Below are positions 14,475-25,403 of a stretch of DNA of 64,000 nt, one piece after another. The notes below the pieces were generated by a model, which searched no databases, was not told the DNA's origin, and was given only the letters and a program-made list of their open reading frames with translations. Each line of letters begins with the position of its first letter. The first letter of the stretch is position 1. The position numbers and the translations under genes were made by a program. The stretch lies in contig JADJBR010000004.1 of assembly GCA_016703645.1 (NCBI GenBank), positions 567,501 to 631,500 on the forward strand, in the 5' to 3' direction. Source of the stretch: Zoogloea sp. (GTDB lineage: Bacteria; Pseudomonadota; Gammaproteobacteria; Burkholderiales; Rhodocyclaceae).

Positions 14475-17066
14475 TCAGACAGCCAGTTTTTCGAGCAGAT
14501 CGGATTCGATCTTCAGCACCTGGACGTCCTGGGACAAGCCCGGACCGCTGATCAAAAATGTGTCTTCAACCCGTTCGCCCAAGGTGGCAATCTTGGCGGT
14601 GTGCAGGTTGATCCCATAGGCGGCCAGGGTTTCAGCAACACCAAACAGCAGGCCAGGCCGGTCGGCTGCGGTTACCGACATGATGTGATGCTGACCCCTT
14701 TCGTCGGGACGAATGCTGATCTCGGGGGTAATCGGAAAGTGTTTTACCTCCCTCGACAGGCGTCCGCTGGCTGGCCGATCGACCGGGGCGTGGGTGGCCA
14801 GGCGCTCGGTGAGGTCGTGTTCGAGGAGTGTGATCAGATCCCGGTAATGTACTTCCTGGCCCGGGTCGAGCAACACGAAGCTGTCCAGCGCGTAACCATG
14901 TCGGGTGGTGTGAATCTTGGCGTCGGCAATCGAGAAGCCGAGCCGGCTGAAGAAGCCGCACAGACGCATGAAGAGGTCGCGCTGATCCTTCATATAGACC
15001 ATTACCTGCAGGCCCTCGCCCACATGGCTGAGGCGTGCCTTGACGACGGGCTCTTCGGTGACAACCCTGTAGTACAGCATGCGGGCGTGCCAGGCGATCT
15101 CCTCCGGATCGTGGCGCAGGAAATACACGGTGTCGAGCTGGTCCCACAGGCTGTCCTCGGTGCCCGGGCGCAGGCCGTAGTAGCGCAGCAGGTTGCGTGC
15201 GTCGTCCTGGCGGATCGGTGTACCCAGTGCCTGCTGGGGTGTCGCACCTCTGAGGAGGCGCTGGGCCGCAAAGAACAGGTCTTCCAGGAGCTTTCCCTTC
15301 CAGCCGTTCCAGACTTTCGGGCTGGTGCCGCGGATATCGGCGTGGGTGAGGATGTAAAGGGCGTTGAGGCGGCGCTCGTCCCCGGCGAGATTGGCGAAGC
15401 GGCGGATCACTTCCAGGTCTGACATGTCCTGCTTCTGGGCGACGTTGGACATGGATAGATGATGCTGGACCAGCCATTCAACCAGCAGGGTGTCGTTTTC
15501 CTCAAGGCCGTGGGATTCACAGAAATCCCGGGCATCCTTCATTCCCAGCTTTGAATGGTCGCCGCCCCGACCCTTGGCGATGTCGTGAAACAGGGCCGCG
15601 ATGTAGATCAGCCAGGGCTTCTCGAAGCTCGTGGTCAGGCGGGTCAGTAGCGGGTACTCGTGGGCATGCTCCGCCACCATGAAGCGTCGCACGTTGCGCA
15701 GCACCTGGAGGATGTGCTGATCCACCGTGTAGACGTGAAAGAGGTCGTGCTGCATCTGGCCGACGATGCGGCGCCAGGCCGGCAGGTAGAAACTCAGGAT
15801 GCCGTACTGGTTCATGCGCCGCATCTCATGCACGACGCCGCGTTTTTGCTGCAGAAGGCGCAGAAATAGCGCTCGATTTGCCGGGTTCTGCCTGAATTCG
15901 GCGTTGATCAGCTTGCGGCCGCGCCACAGGGCGCGGAGCGTGCGGGCTGTCATTCCCTTGAGTTCGGAGCGCTGTTCGAGCAGCAGGAAGCACTCGAGCA
16001 GGGCACTGGGGTGGCGGTCGAATACGCCTTCATCGCGAACGTCAAGCAGCTCACGCACGCACTGGAAACGGTCATTGATGTTGATGGCCGCGGGATAGCG
16101 ATTGGGGAAGAACTCGACGCCGAAGTTGAGTAGCAAGATGGTATTGAGCTGGGTGACCTTCTTGGCTGTCCGGTAGTACTCCTGCATGAACACTTCGGAG
16201 GCCCGGCGGGCTTCCGTCGCCTCGAAACCGAAGCAGCGGGCAAGTTTTTCCTGGTGATCGAAAAGCAGGCGGTCTTCGCGACGTCCCGTGAGATGGTGCA
16301 GGCGGATGCGCGCGTGCTGCAGAAAGCGCTCCAGCTCTCGCAGCTCGGTGGCCTCGTCGTCCGTCACCAAACCATGCCGGGCAAGGTCGCGCCAGTGGGT
16401 ACCCATGCCGGCGGCGCGGCTGATCCAGCCGATCATCTGCAGATCCCGCAGGCCCCCGGGGCTCTCCTTGCAGTTTGGCTCCAGGGAGTAGGGTGTCTCG
16501 TTGTGACGGGTGTAGCGCTGTTCCTGTTCCAGGCGCTTTGCCTTGAAGAACTGCCCCGCGTTGAGTACGCCGCGCAGACGGGTCTCGAAACGCTCGAACA
16601 ATTGCGGGTTGCCCAGGACCCGGCGGGCTTCCAGCAGGTTGGTCATCACCGTCACGTCGAGGGTGGCCTCCTCAAGGCAGCCCTCGATGGTGCGCACACT
16701 GTGGCCGATCTCGAGGCCGATATCCCAGATCAGACCGATCATTCCGGTCAGGCGTTCTTCCAGGTTGGTGTCCGGCTCGTCTTCAAGCAGGAAGAGCAGG
16801 TCCACGTCCGAACAGGGGAAGAGCTCTTCGCGTCCGTAGCCGCCTACGGCCACCAGCGTGGCTGAGGCAGGGAGTCCGAAATCCGCCCAAAGGTCCGCGA
16901 GCACCCCATCCACCAGCTGGGAGCGCCCGCGCAGGATGGGGTCCGTCAGGGGACGGGTCTCGTAGGCTGCGCGCAGGCTGCTTCCGCCACTCTTGAGGCG
17001 TGCCTTGTAGCGACCGATGAGTTCCCGTGCGGTGTCGGGGGGAATGATGGATGAGGAGTCGGACAT
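14475..17066 (-). CDS. glnD: Bifunctional [protein-PII] uridylyltransferase/uridylyl-removing enzyme
   Basis: Senses glutamine and uridylylates or deuridylylates PII proteins, so it sits at the top of nitrogen control. The 863 residues show the full architecture. The nucleotidyltransferase motif GGYGREELFPCSDVDLL (75-91) is followed by a helical middle, an HD hydrolase domain around residue 494 (HDIAKGRGGDHSKLG), and two C-terminal ACT domains. The first ACT begins near VMVYMKDQRDLFMRLCGFF and the second near IMSVTAADRPGLLFGVAETL. It is convergent with def and lies 16 bases downstream of map on the same strand, so the two may form one transcript. Confidence 0.96.
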   Translation of the reverse strand: MSDSSSIIPPDTARELIGRYKARLKSGGSSLRAAYETRPLTDPILRGRSQLVDGVLADLWADFGLPASATLVAVGGYGREELFPCSDVDLLFLLEDEPDTNLEERLTGMIGLIWDIGLEIGHSVRTIEGCLEEATLDVTVMTNLLEARRVLGNPQLFERFETRLRGVLNAGQFFKAKRLEQEQRYTRHNETPYSLEPNCKESPGGLRDLQMIGWISRAAGMGTHWRDLARHGLVTDDEATELRELERFLQHARIRLHHLTGRREDRLLFDHQEKLARCFGFEATEARRASEVFMQEYYRTAKKVTQLNTILLLNFGVEFFPNRYPAAININDRFQCVRELLDVRDEGVFDRHPSALLECFLLLEQRSELKGMTARTLRALWRGRKLINAEFRQNPANRALFLRLLQQKRGVVHEMRRMNQYGILSFYLPAWRRIVGQMQHDLFHVYTVDQHILQVLRNVRRFMVAEHAHEYPLLTRLTTSFEKPWLIYIAALFHDIAKGRGGDHSKLGMKDARDFCESHGLEENDTLLVEWLVQHHLSMSNVAQKQDMSDLEVIRRFANLAGDERRLNALYILTHADIRGTSPKVWNGWKGKLLEDLFFAAQRLLRGATPQQALGTPIRQDDARNLLRYYGLRPGTEDSLWDQLDTVYFLRHDPEEIAWHARMLYYRVVTEEPVVKARLSHVGEGLQVMVYMKDQRDLFMRLCGFFSRLGFSIADAKIHTTRHGYALDSFVLLDPGQEVHYRDLITLLEHDLTERLATHAPVDRPASGRLSREVKHFPITPEISIRPDERGQHHIMSVTAADRPGLLFGVAETLAAYGINLHTAKIATLGERVEDTFLISGPGLSQDVQVLKIESDLLEKLAV

Positions 17067-17082
17067 CTTCGGGGGTGGTTTC

Positions 17083-17904
17083 TCAGGGCAGAATGTTGGC
17101 GACGATATCCGGGCGCGCCGGGGAATTCGCGGAGAGGGTCAGTACCTCGACGCCGGATTCCGTGACGAGAATCATGTGCTCCCACTGGGCGGACAGGCTG
17201 CGATCACGCGTGACGATGGTCCATCCGTCGGGAAGCTCCGAGATGGCCGCCTTTCCGGCGTTGATCATCGGCTCGATGGTGAAGATCATGCCCGGCTTGA
17301 GTTCGATGCCGGTGTCCCGCTTGCCATAGTGCAGAACCTGGGGGTCTTCGTGGAAGTTCGCTCCGATGCCATGGCCGCAGAACTCGCGAACAACGGAGAA
17401 GCCACTGGCTTCCGCATGTCGCTGGATGGCGTGGCCAATGTCGCCCAGATGGGCACCAGGGCGCACCTGGGCAATTCCGAGCCATAGGCACTCGTATGTG
17501 ACCTGGCATAGACGTCTGGCCAGGATGCTGCAGTTGTTGTCGCCGCCGACGAGAAACATCCGGCTGGTGTCGCCATGGTAGCCATCCTTGATCACCGTGA
17601 TGTCCAGGTTGACGATGTCGCCCTTCTTGAGGGCCTTGTCGCCGGGTACGCCATGGCAGACTTGATGGTTGATGGAGGTGCAGATCGACTTGGGGTAGGG
17701 CTTGTAGCCCGGGGGGCAGTAATTGAGCGGGGCGGGGATGCAACCCTGGACCTCGACCATGTAGTCATGGCAGAGCCGGTCGAGTTCGCCTGTCGTTACG
17801 CCTGGCTTGACGAAAGGAGTGATGTAGTCGAGTACTTCGGAGCCCAGGCGGCCCGCGATGCGCATCTTTTCAATTTCCTGTGGTGTTTTTATGGTGACGC
17901 TCAT
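17083..17904 (-). CDS. map: Methionine aminopeptidase, type I
   Basis: Removes the initiator methionine from proteins after deformylation. Metal ligands are visible: two Asp in NLDITVIKDGYHGDTSRMF, His in FCGHGIGANFHEDP, Glu in FTIEPMI and Glu in WEHMILV. The start MSVTIKTPQEIEKMR at 17904 (273 residues) matches E. coli Map (MAISIKTPEDIEKMR). An ATG at 17913 would add three residues. Neither has a strong ribosome binding site. It is divergent from rpsB, the usual arrangement in proteobacteria, with a 277-base region between them holding the rpsB promoter. glnD follows on the same strand. Confidence 0.96.
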   Translation of the reverse strand: MSVTIKTPQEIEKMRIAGRLGSEVLDYITPFVKPGVTTGELDRLCHDYMVEVQGCIPAPLNYCPPGYKPYPKSICTSINHQVCHGVPGDKALKKGDIVNLDITVIKDGYHGDTSRMFLVGGDNNCSILARRLCQVTYECLWLGIAQVRPGAHLGDIGHAIQRHAEASGFSVVREFCGHGIGANFHEDPQVLHYGKRDTGIELKPGMIFTIEPMINAGKAAISELPDGWTIVTRDRSLSAQWEHMILVTESGVEVLTLSANSPARPDIVANILP

Positions 17905-17995
17905 GGGCTTCATCTATCGGGGTACGAACGCGCTAGGCTAGCTCATGCGGCGCGCGCGGGCAATCCGGCAAGAGAGTGGCCGCGCCTGGCCGGTC

Positions 17996-18025
17996 TTGAG
18001 GGATGTAATGGGTTGCTGCTACAAT
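17996..18025 (+). promoter_or_regulatory. Sigma-70 promoter of the rpsB-tsf operon
   Basis: TTGAGG (17996-18001) and TACAAT (18020-18025) are separated by 18 bases, and the -10 is also extended (TGC before it). It lies about 157 bases upstream of rpsB, leaving a leader of about 150 bases. Confidence 0.75.
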
Positions 18026-18031
18026 CGGCGG

Positions 18032-18181
18032 CTTGTCTGGTACGTGCCAGGCAAAATTCACACGTCCGGCCCATTGAGGTCCGGTGGGTCTTCCGCAAGG
18101 ATGGCTCGCGGCAAGGCGTGGTTCCGCATGGGCGGGCCAGGCAGGCTGGGCGGCGGTCAAACCTCTGTATTGGAGTACAAA
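18032..18181 (+). promoter_or_regulatory. Untranslated leader of rpsB, candidate S2 autoregulatory RNA
   Basis: About 150 bases lie between the predicted start of transcription and the rpsB ATG. The stretch is GC-rich with short self-complementary parts and ends in TTGGAG ahead of the start. Leaders of rpsB in proteobacteria are known to bind S2 for feedback control. I infer the same role here from position and length, and have not confirmed a fold. Confidence 0.4.
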
Positions 18182-18934
18182 ATGTCTGTCACCATGCGTC
18201 AAATGCTCGAAGCGGGCGTCCACTTTGGTCACCAAACCCGTTTCTGGAACCCGAAGATGGCTCCCTTCATTTTCGGTCAGCGCAACAAGATTCACATCGT
18301 CAACCTCGAAAAGACCCTCGTCAAGTACAACGAGGCCATCGATTTCGTGCGCAAGCTGGCTGCCAACCGCGGCACCATCCTATTTGTCGGCACCAAGCGT
18401 CAGGCTCGCGAAATCGTCGCCGAAGAGGCGCGTCGTGCCGGCATGCCCTACGTCGATGAGCGCTGGCTGGGCGGCATGCTCACCAACTTCAAGACCGTCA
18501 AGGTTTCCATCAAGCGCCTGAAGGAAATGGAAGCCATGGTGGAAGACGGCTCCATCGAGCGCCTGTCCAAGAAGGAAGCCCTGATGGCTTCCCGCGAACT
18601 CGAAAAGCTCCAGAAGAGCCTCGGCGGCATCAAGGATCTGGGCGGTCTGCCGGATGCCCTGTTCGTGATCGACGTGGGTTACCACAAGATTGCCATCACC
18701 GAAGCCAACAAGCTGGGTATCCCGGTTGTGGCTGTCGTTGATACCAACCACACCCCCGAAGGTGTTGATTTCGTGATCCCGGGTAACGACGATTCGTCCC
18801 GTGCGATCCGCCTGTACGCCCGCGGCGTGGCTGATGCCGTGCTGGAAGGCAAGAACCAGGTCATCCAGGAAATCGTTGCGGCCGGTTCCGACGAGTTCGT
18901 GGAAGTGGAAGACAGCGCCGAAGAGCAGGCCTGA
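18182..18934 (+). CDS. rpsB: 30S ribosomal protein S2
   Basis: A small-subunit protein that joins late and is needed to bind S1. The 250-residue product starts [18 protein letters not shown] and contains the family segments [26 protein letters not shown] and [19 protein letters not shown]. The ATG at 18182 has GGAG nine bases upstream. The open frame extends far upstream through the leader, but that part has no family similarity. rpsB and tsf are 40 bases apart and are classically co-transcribed. Confidence 0.98.
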   Translation: MSVTMRQMLEAGVHFGHQTRFWNPKMAPFIFGQRNKIHIVNLEKTLVKYNEAIDFVRKLAANRGTILFVGTKRQAREIVAEEARRAGMPYVDERWLGGMLTNFKTVKVSIKRLKEMEAMVEDGSIERLSKKEALMASRELEKLQKSLGGIKDLGGLPDALFVIDVGYHKIAITEANKLGIPVVAVVDTNHTPEGVDFVIPGNDDSSRAIRLYARGVADAVLEGKNQVIQEIVAAGSDEFVEVEDSAEEQA

Positions 18935-18974
18935 GCCTTATTGAATCCGATCAAATAGATATTTAGGAGCAAGC

Positions 18975-19871
18975 ATGGCGGAAATTACCGCAGGCATGGT
19001 CAAGGAGTTGCGCGAGAAGACCGACGCACCCATGATGGAATGCAAGAAGGCCCTGTCCGAAGCGGCTGGCGACATGGCCAAGGCCGAAGAGATCCTGCGC
19101 ATCAAGCTGGGCAACAAGGCCTCCAAGGCCGCTGCCCGTGTGACCGCGGAAGGCATCGTGGGGGTGTACATCTCCGCTGACGCCAAGCTCGGCGCGATGG
19201 TTGAAGTGAACTGTGAAACCGACTTTGTTGCCAAGAACGACGACTTCCTGGCTCTGGTCAAGAATGTTGCCGAGTTGGTGGCGACCAAGAACCCCGCGGA
19301 TGTCGAGGCGCTTTCCGCCCTTGAACTGAATGGCCAGAGCGTGGAGGAAGTCCGTAAGGCTCTGATCGGCAAGATCGGCGAAAACATGACTATCCGCCGC
19401 TTCGTGCGTGTGGAAGCCCAGGGTGCCGTGGCCAACTACATCCACGGTGGTTCGAAGATCGGCGTGCTGATCGACCTGGTGGGTGGTGATGAAGCGCTGG
19501 CCAAGGATCTGGCCATGCATATCGCTGCATCCAAGCCCAAGTCCCTGGATGCCTCCGGCGTTCCGGCCGAGCTGCTGGATGTCGAGCGTCGCGTGGCCAT
19601 CGAGAAGGCGCGCGAAGCCGGCAAGCCGGAAGCCATGCTCGAGAAGATCGCTGAAGGTACCGTGCAGAAGTTCCTGAAAGACGTGACCCTGCTGGATCAG
19701 GTCTTCGTCAAGGCCGAGGATGGCAAGCAGATCGTCAGCCAGCTGCTGAAGGCCAAGGGCGCTTCCGTTGCCGGTTTCACGCTCTTCATCGTTGGCGAAG
19801 GCATCGAGAAGAAGGTGACCGACTTCGCCGCTGAAGTGGCTGCCCAGGCTGCCGCTGCAGCCCAGAAGTAA
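18975..19871 (+). CDS. tsf: Elongation factor Ts
   Basis: The guanine nucleotide exchange factor for EF-Tu. The 298 residues begin [20 protein letters not shown], the conserved N-terminal module. The core segment [13 protein letters not shown] (about residues 78-90), which contacts EF-Tu, follows, along with [11 protein letters not shown] in the C-terminal core. An AGGAG sits before the ATG. It lies between rpsB and pyrH, the standard order. Confidence 0.98.
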   Translation: MAEITAGMVKELREKTDAPMMECKKALSEAAGDMAKAEEILRIKLGNKASKAAARVTAEGIVGVYISADAKLGAMVEVNCETDFVAKNDDFLALVKNVAELVATKNPADVEALSALELNGQSVEEVRKALIGKIGENMTIRRFVRVEAQGAVANYIHGGSKIGVLIDLVGGDEALAKDLAMHIAASKPKSLDASGVPAELLDVERRVAIEKAREAGKPEAMLEKIAEGTVQKFLKDVTLLDQVFVKAEDGKQIVSQLLKAKGASVAGFTLFIVGEGIEKKVTDFAAEVAAQAAAAAQK

Positions 19872-19886
19872 GAGGCTCGCAGAACG

Positions 19887-20603
19887 ATGAGTCAGCCCGC
19901 CTATAAACGCATTCTCCTCAAGCTCTCCGGCGAAGCCCTGATGGGTGACGACGCCTACGGTATCAACCGTGAGGTGGTCGCCGGGATTGTTACCGATGTG
20001 GTCGATGTGACCCGCCTCGGTGTGGAGGTCGGAGTTGTGATTGGCGGCGGGAACATCTTCCGTGGGATGGCGGGGGCTGCGTCCGGCATGGATCGCGCCA
20101 CCGCCGACTACATGGGGATGCTGGCCACCGTGATGAACGCCATGGCCCTTGCAGATGCGTTCCGGGCTGCAGGGGTCAATGCGCGGGTGCAGTCGGCCCT
20201 GCGCATCGACCAGGTGGTCGAGCCTTACATCCGTGGCAAGGCGATCCGTTACCTCGAAGAGGGGCGTGTCGTCATTTTTGGCGCCGGTACCGGCAATCCC
20301 TTCTTTACCACTGATACCGCTGCAGCCCTGCGTGGCTCTGAAATCGGAGCGGATATCGTGTTGAAGGCGACCAAGGTGGATGGCATCTACACGGCTGATC
20401 CGAAGAAGGACCCGTCGGCAACCCGCTTCCACAAGATCTCCTTCGATGAGGCGATCTCGCGGAATCTCGCGGTCATGGATGCGACGGCCTTTGCGCTGTG
20501 CCGAGATCAGCGCCTACCCATCAATGTGTTCAGCCTCTTCAAGAGTGGGGCGCTGAAGCGGGTGGTGATGGGCGAGGATGAAGGCACGCTGGTCTACTGC
20601 TGA
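19887..20603 (+). CDS. pyrH: Uridylate kinase
   Basis: Phosphorylates UMP to UDP. Bacterial PyrH is hexameric and controlled by GTP and UTP. The 238 residues show [13 protein letters not shown] near the N-terminus, the glycine-rich [12 protein letters not shown] (about 50-61), [11 protein letters not shown] (about 137-147) and [18 protein letters not shown] (about 155-172). It starts 15 bases after tsf and is followed by frr with a GAGGA ribosome binding site at the pyrH stop. Confidence 0.98.
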   Translation: MSQPAYKRILLKLSGEALMGDDAYGINREVVAGIVTDVVDVTRLGVEVGVVIGGGNIFRGMAGAASGMDRATADYMGMLATVMNAMALADAFRAAGVNARVQSALRIDQVVEPYIRGKAIRYLEEGRVVIFGAGTGNPFFTTDTAAALRGSEIGADIVLKATKVDGIYTADPKKDPSATRFHKISFDEAISRNLAVMDATAFALCRDQRLPINVFSLFKSGALKRVVMGEDEGTLVYC

Positions 20604-20613
20604 GGATGAAGCA

Positions 20614-21171
20614 ATGATTCCCGAGCTCAAGAAAACTACCGAACACAAGATGCAGCGCTCCATCGAGGCCCTCAAGCAGGATCTCGCCAAGGTGCGTACC
20701 GGCCGGGCCCACGTGGGCATTCTTGATCATGTCATGGTTGATTACTATGGCAGCCCGGTGCCCATCAGTCAGGTGGCCAACATCACCCTGATCGATGCGC
20801 GTACCATCGGTGTCCAGCCTTGGGAGAAGCCCATGGTTGGCAAGGTCGAGAAGGCCATCCGTGATTCCGATCTGGGTCTCAACCCGGCGGCTCAGGGTGA
20901 GGTTATCCGCGTTCCAATGCCCGCCCTGACGGAAGAGCGCCGCAAGGAACTGATCAAGGTTGTGAAGCATGAAGGTGAGGGCGCCAAGGTCGCCGTGCGC
21001 AATCTGCGGCGCGATGCCAATGCTGCACTCAAGGATGCTCTCAAGGCCAAGACTGTTTCGGAAGATGATGAGCGTCGCGCCCAGGACGACGTTCAGAAGT
21101 TGACGGACAAGGCGATTGTCGAGATCGACAAGCTTCTCGCACAGAAAGAACAAGAGCTGATGCAGATCTGA
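20614..21171 (+). CDS. frr: Ribosome recycling factor
   Basis: Splits post-termination ribosomes together with EF-G. The 185-residue length is exactly typical. Segments [20 protein letters not shown] and [15 protein letters not shown] belong to the tRNA-mimicking three-helix domain, and the C-terminus ends in helical KEQELMQI. The ATG at 20614 was chosen for family length and for GAGGA at 20602-20606. An upstream in-frame ATG inside pyrH would add 12 unrelated residues. Confidence 0.98.
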   Translation: MIPELKKTTEHKMQRSIEALKQDLAKVRTGRAHVGILDHVMVDYYGSPVPISQVANITLIDARTIGVQPWEKPMVGKVEKAIRDSDLGLNPAAQGEVIRVPMPALTEERRKELIKVVKHEGEGAKVAVRNLRRDANAALKDALKAKTVSEDDERRAQDDVQKLTDKAIVEIDKLLAQKEQELMQI

Positions 21172-21223
21172 CCTTCAGGTCAGACTCTGCTTTTCCGTTC
21201 CTCTTCTTCCAGGTCGATACGAT

Positions 21224-22012
21224 ATGGTGCGATTGCCGTTTCTCAGCTCCACGCGGAGCGTACCCGAGGCCTCGAAGGTTCCGCGGCACATCGCAATTAT
21301 CATGGATGGCAATGGCCGCTGGGCACGCAAGCGGCTGATGCCACGGGTCGCCGGCCATGCCAAGGGGGTGGACTCGCTGCGAGAGGTGATCCGTAGCTGC
21401 CTCGATCGTGGCGTTGAGTACCTCACGGTCTTCGCATTCAGTTCCGAGAATTGGCGTCGTCCGAAGGACGAAGTGTCTTTCCTGATGCAGTTGTTCGTGA
21501 AGTCGCTGAAGGCTGAGATCGACAGGATTCACCGTAACGAGATTCGTCTGCGCGTGGTGGGAGATCTCACCCCCTTCGACGAGGCTCTGGTGTCCCTGAT
21601 CCGCGATGGGGAGGCCCTGACGGCGGGGAACGGCAAAATGAATCTCACGATCTGTGCCAACTATGGTGGTCGGTGGGACATCATGCAGGCTGTCGAGAAG
21701 ATGATGGCAGCGTCGTCGACCTCTGGCGGTCGCCCCTATTCCGAGGAAGATCTGGCGCCCCATCTGGCACTTAGTTTCAGCCCCGAACCCGATCTCTTCA
21801 TCCGCACTGGTGGTGAGCAGCGCATCAGCAACTTCATGCTTTGGCAGCTTGCCTATTCCGAACTCTATTTCACGGACAAGCTGTGGCCCGAGTTCGGCGA
21901 GGCTGCCCTGGGTGAGGCCATTGCGTCCTACCAGGGGCGAGAGCGGCGCTTCGGCAGGACCAGTGAGCAGCTCGTCTCCGACAAGCCCGATACCACTTCA
22001 GATCATGCTTAA
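21224..22012 (+). CDS. uppS: Undecaprenyl diphosphate synthase (cis-prenyltransferase)
   Basis: Builds the C55 lipid carrier for peptidoglycan and O-antigen by adding eight isoprenes to farnesyl diphosphate. The 262 residues carry the catalytic MDGNGRWA (about 27-34), the middle FAFSSENWRRP (about 70-80) and the C-terminal RTGGEQRISNFMLWQLAYSE. The last binds pyrophosphate. It overlaps cdsA by 8 bases. The 52-base gap after frr shows no strong terminator, so read-through from the ribosomal operon is likely. Confidence 0.97.
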   Translation: MVRLPFLSSTRSVPEASKVPRHIAIIMDGNGRWARKRLMPRVAGHAKGVDSLREVIRSCLDRGVEYLTVFAFSSENWRRPKDEVSFLMQLFVKSLKAEIDRIHRNEIRLRVVGDLTPFDEALVSLIRDGEALTAGNGKMNLTICANYGGRWDIMQAVEKMMAASSTSGGRPYSEEDLAPHLALSFSPEPDLFIRTGGEQRISNFMLWQLAYSELYFTDKLWPEFGEAALGEAIASYQGRERRFGRTSEQLVSDKPDTTSDHA

Positions 22013-22829
22013 GGCGCGGGTCATCACCGCGCTTGTCCTGCTTGCAGGTCTCCTTGCTGCACTGTTCCTGCTGCCCGCTTTCGGATGGCTTGTGTTTGCG
22101 TCCCTGATCTGCGCTGTCGCGGCCTCGGAGTGGGCGACCATGCTCGGCTTTGGCGGCGCATCCAGACATGTCTACGCCGGCATCCTCGGCGCCCTTTGTC
22201 TTGCTTCGGGCACCGTGGCGGGACTGCACCAGGAGGCCACTGTCGCACCTTTTGGCCTTGCCCCTGTCTATGCGGTGAGCGCGCTGTTCTGGGTTCTATG
22301 CGTACCTTTTTGGTTGCGGGCCCGGTGGCAGTTGCCGGGGCGCGGCGCGGCCGCATTGATCGGGCTGGTTCTTCTCCTCCCGCCCAGCCTGGCCATCGCC
22401 CACCTTCGACTCCTGAGTCCCTGGCTGTTGCTGGGGGTGATGGCGGCCGTCTGGATTGCCGACATTGCCGCATATTTCACGGGACGTGCCTTCGGTCGTC
22501 GCAAGCTGGCACCCGCGATCAGTCCGGGCAAGAGCTGGGAGGGAGCCTTTGGTGCAGTGGTGGGCGTGACGGTCTATGGCTTGATTTGCCTGTCGGTAGT
22601 CGGGCATGGTCTGTCATCAGGTGGGTATTTCCTCGCCGTACCGGCGCTTGTCGCGTTTACGGCCATCAGCATCATTGGTGATCTCTTTGAGTCGCTGATC
22701 AAGCGTCAGGCCGGCGTGAAGGACAGCGGTACCCTGCTGCCCGGCCATGGCGGGGTGCTTGACCGCATCGATAGTCTGACGTCCACTCTGCCCATAACCG
22801 GGCTGCTGGCACTCTGGATTGCGTCCTGA
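22005..22829 (+). CDS. cdsA: Phosphatidate cytidylyltransferase
   Basis: An integral membrane enzyme that makes CDP-diacylglycerol, the precursor of all phospholipids, from phosphatidate and CTP. The 274-residue protein has several hydrophobic segments beginning at residue 5. Near the C-terminus is the CDS signature S-x2-KR-x4-KD-x5-PGHGG-x2-DR-x-D (about 232-260). The ATG at 22005 overlaps the end of uppS by 8 bases. Placement between uppS and dxr is the standard order. Its product also supplies the phosphatidylserine pathway used by the psd homologue at 53.7 kb. Confidence 0.96.
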   Translation: MLKARVITALVLLAGLLAALFLLPAFGWLVFASLICAVAASEWATMLGFGGASRHVYAGILGALCLASGTVAGLHQEATVAPFGLAPVYAVSALFWVLCVPFWLRARWQLPGRGAAALIGLVLLLPPSLAIAHLRLLSPWLLLGVMAAVWIADIAAYFTGRAFGRRKLAPAISPGKSWEGAFGAVVGVTVYGLICLSVVGHGLSSGGYFLAVPALVAFTAISIIGDLFESLIKRQAGVKDSGTLLPGHGGVLDRIDSLTSTLPITGLLALWIAS

Positions 22830-22833
22830 AGTC

Positions 22834-24027
22834 ATGAATCAAGGCAAGAAACTCGTAACGGTGCTCGGTGCGACGGGCTCCATTGGCGTCAGTACACTGG
22901 ATGTGGTGGCACGACACCCGGATCGTTTCGGTGTGTTTGCCCTTACGGCTCATCGTCAGGTGGACAAGCTCTTCGAGCAGTGCCTGACGCACCGACCCGC
23001 GTACGCCGTTCTCGACAAATCCGCCGACGCCCTCGATCTGCAGTCCCGCCTTGATTCGGCGGGCTGCCGCACAGAGGTGCTGGCGGGGGCGGGGGCGCTG
23101 GCCGAGGTGGCTTCCGCACCGGAAGTGGACCTGGTCATGGCAGCCATCGTGGGTGCTGCCGGTCTTGAGCCAAGTCTGGCCGCGGCTCGGGCGGGCAAGC
23201 ACATCCTGCTGGCCAACAAGGAGGCCCTGGTGATGTCGGGGGCGCTCTTCATGCAGGAGGTCGCGGCGACCGGAGCGACCCTGTTACCCATTGACAGTGA
23301 ACACAACGCCATCTTTCAGGCCTTGCCGGCCGGTTTTCAGCGCGGACTCCACGATAGCGGCGTTACACGCATCCTGTTGACGGCGTCCGGCGGTCCTTTC
23401 CGGCGCAAGCCCCTGGAAGAGCTTGCGGCGGTCACGCCGGACATGGCCTGTGCCCATCCCAATTGGGTCATGGGGCGCAAGATTTCCGTCGACTCTGCCA
23501 CCATGATGAACAAGGGGCTTGAGGTGATCGAGGCCCACTGGTTGTTCGGTCTGCCGTCGAGCGGTATTGAGGTGGTCATCCATCCCCAAAGCGTGATCCA
23601 CTCGATGGTTTCGTATCTGGACGGGTCGGTCATCGCCCAGTTGGGCAATCCGGACATGCGAACGCCCATCGCCCACGCGATGGCCTATCCCGATCGTATT
23701 GATGCCGGGGTGCGTCCCCTTGATCTGTTCGAGATCGCCCGGCTCGATTTCGAGCGCCCCGATTTTGCGCGTTTTCCCTGCCTCGCCCTCGCCTATCGGG
23801 CATTGGAAGAGGGTGGGGTCGCACCCGCGGTGCTTAATGCGGCCAACGAAGTTGCGGTGGGGTGTTTTCTGGAGGGTGGTCTGAGGTTTGACCGCATCTC
23901 CGCGGTTATTGCGGATACGCTCGATGCGATCCCTCCGCGTGCGGCTGACAGCCTTGAGCTTGTCTTCGATGCCGATCGACAGGCTCGAGAGATCGCCGGC
24001 AGTCTTGTGCGGGAGCTGGGCGAGTGA
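22834..24027 (+). CDS. dxr: 1-deoxy-D-xylulose 5-phosphate reductoisomerase
   Basis: The second step of the MEP isoprenoid pathway, converting DXP to MEP with NADPH. The 397 residues start with a Rossmann motif [27 protein letters not shown] (metal binding), TASGGPFR and [20 protein letters not shown] follow. The ATG at 22834 was chosen five residues inside the open frame because it lies after the cdsA stop and fits the family N-terminus. It overlaps rseP by four bases. Its isoprenoid product feeds uppS upstream. Confidence 0.97.
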   Translation: MNQGKKLVTVLGATGSIGVSTLDVVARHPDRFGVFALTAHRQVDKLFEQCLTHRPAYAVLDKSADALDLQSRLDSAGCRTEVLAGAGALAEVASAPEVDLVMAAIVGAAGLEPSLAAARAGKHILLANKEALVMSGALFMQEVAATGATLLPIDSEHNAIFQALPAGFQRGLHDSGVTRILLTASGGPFRRKPLEELAAVTPDMACAHPNWVMGRKISVDSATMMNKGLEVIEAHWLFGLPSSGIEVVIHPQSVIHSMVSYLDGSVIAQLGNPDMRTPIAHAMAYPDRIDAGVRPLDLFEIARLDFERPDFARFPCLALAYRALEEGGVAPAVLNAANEVAVGCFLEGGLRFDRISAVIADTLDAIPPRAADSLELVFDADRQAREIAGSLVRELGE

Positions 24028-25397
24028 GCGGTATGGGGCCGCTGGATTACATCCTGCCCTTTCTGCTGGCGCTCGGAATCCTGATCGTCGTCCACGAGTT
24101 CGGCCACTACAGTGTGGCTCGACTATGCGGCGTCAAGGTGCTGCGTTTTTCCGTTGGTTTCGGCAAGCCGCTTCTGCTGCGCCGCTTTGGTGCGGATCAG
24201 ACGGAGTGGGTGCTCTCGGCCTTTCCCCTTGGGGGCTACGTGAAGATGCTGGACGAGCGGGAGGCGCCGGTGGCCTCGCACGAACTGCATCGGGCATTCA
24301 ATCGCCAGACAGTCTGGCGCCGGATCGCGATTGTGGCCGCCGGGCCGCTGGCCAACCTGATTCTCGCTGTTGCCTTGTACTGGGGGCTCTACGCCGGTGG
24401 TGTGGAGGAACTGCGTCCGCGTCTCGGCCCTTCGGTGACGGCCAGCCTTGCCCAGCAGGCTGGCTTTGCTGACGGGGATCTCGTGCGCAGCGTGGATGGA
24501 CGCGCGGTGGAGACCTGGCAGGAGTTTCGCTGGGTGCTGATCAACGAAGCCCTGGACAAGCGGGTGGTGGTGATCGAGACGATCAACGATGCGCGGGAGA
24601 TCGCTTTTCGGAAGCTTGATCTGAGTGCCGCAACGGTGGACCAGGACAAGCAGGACATCTCGGCCCAGCTTGGCCTGACTCTGCAGCGTCCGAAGTTGCC
24701 GGCAGTGCTGGGCAGTCTGAGCCCGGGAGGGGCCGCCGAGGCCGCGGGGCTGCGCACGGGTGATCGGGTTGTCCGCGTGGGGGAGCTGCGTGTGGACGAC
24801 TGGACCGCCTTGGTTACGGCCGTGCGCGATGCGCCGGGGCAATCCCTTCAGATCGAGGTCAATCGCGGTGGGACTCCCTTCGTGACGCGCGTCGTTCCTG
24901 CCTCCGTCGACGAAAATGGTCGCACGATTGGACGGATCGGTGTCGGCGTTGCTGATCAGGAGGGGCGACGCGAGCAGATGTTCGTGACGGTCCGATACGA
25001 TCTGCTTGAGGCCCTCGGCAAGGGCGTTGAGCAAACATGGGATACGGCAGCGCTGAGTCTTTCGGTCATGGGGCGGATGATCGTCGGCGAAGTTTCGGTG
25101 AAGAATCTCAGCGGTCCGGTCACGATCGCGGACTTTGCCGGACAGTCGGCGCGCATGGGTTTCTCCCATTACATCAAGTTCCTGGCGCTCATCAGCATCA
25201 GTCTCGGGGTTCTGAATCTGCTCCCGGTCCCGGTGCTTGATGGGGGGCACTTGCTGTATTATGTGATCGAGATCATCAAGGGCGGCCCGGTTTCCGAGCG
25301 AGTAATGGAGATCGGCCAGCAGATCGGAATGGCCCTGCTGGCAGCGCTAATGGCTTTCGCCTTCTACAACGACATCAACCGCCTTGTTGCTAGCTGA
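24024..25397 (+). CDS. rseP: Site-2 intramembrane zinc protease RseP
   Basis: Cleaves anti-sigma factors such as RseA in the membrane and clears signal peptides, activating the envelope stress response. The 457-residue protein has the zinc motif HEFGH (24-28) in the first membrane helix. Two tandem PDZ domains lie in the periplasm (about 110-290), and the C-terminal membrane segment has [16 protein letters not shown] with the third ligand Asp. The start is either GTG 24024, which overlaps the dxr stop as GTGA, or ATG 24033 three codons in. It is next to bamA, as in most proteobacteria. Confidence 0.95.
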   Translation: MSGMGPLDYILPFLLALGILIVVHEFGHYSVARLCGVKVLRFSVGFGKPLLLRRFGADQTEWVLSAFPLGGYVKMLDEREAPVASHELHRAFNRQTVWRRIAIVAAGPLANLILAVALYWGLYAGGVEELRPRLGPSVTASLAQQAGFADGDLVRSVDGRAVETWQEFRWVLINEALDKRVVVIETINDAREIAFRKLDLSAATVDQDKQDISAQLGLTLQRPKLPAVLGSLSPGGAAEAAGLRTGDRVVRVGELRVDDWTALVTAVRDAPGQSLQIEVNRGGTPFVTRVVPASVDENGRTIGRIGVGVADQEGRREQMFVTVRYDLLEALGKGVEQTWDTAALSLSVMGRMIVGEVSVKNLSGPVTIADFAGQSARMGFSHYIKFLALISISLGVLNLLPVPVLDGGHLLYYVIEIIKGGPVSERVMEIGQQIGMALLAALMAFAFYNDINRLVAS

Positions 25398-25403
25398 AAT
25401 CGG

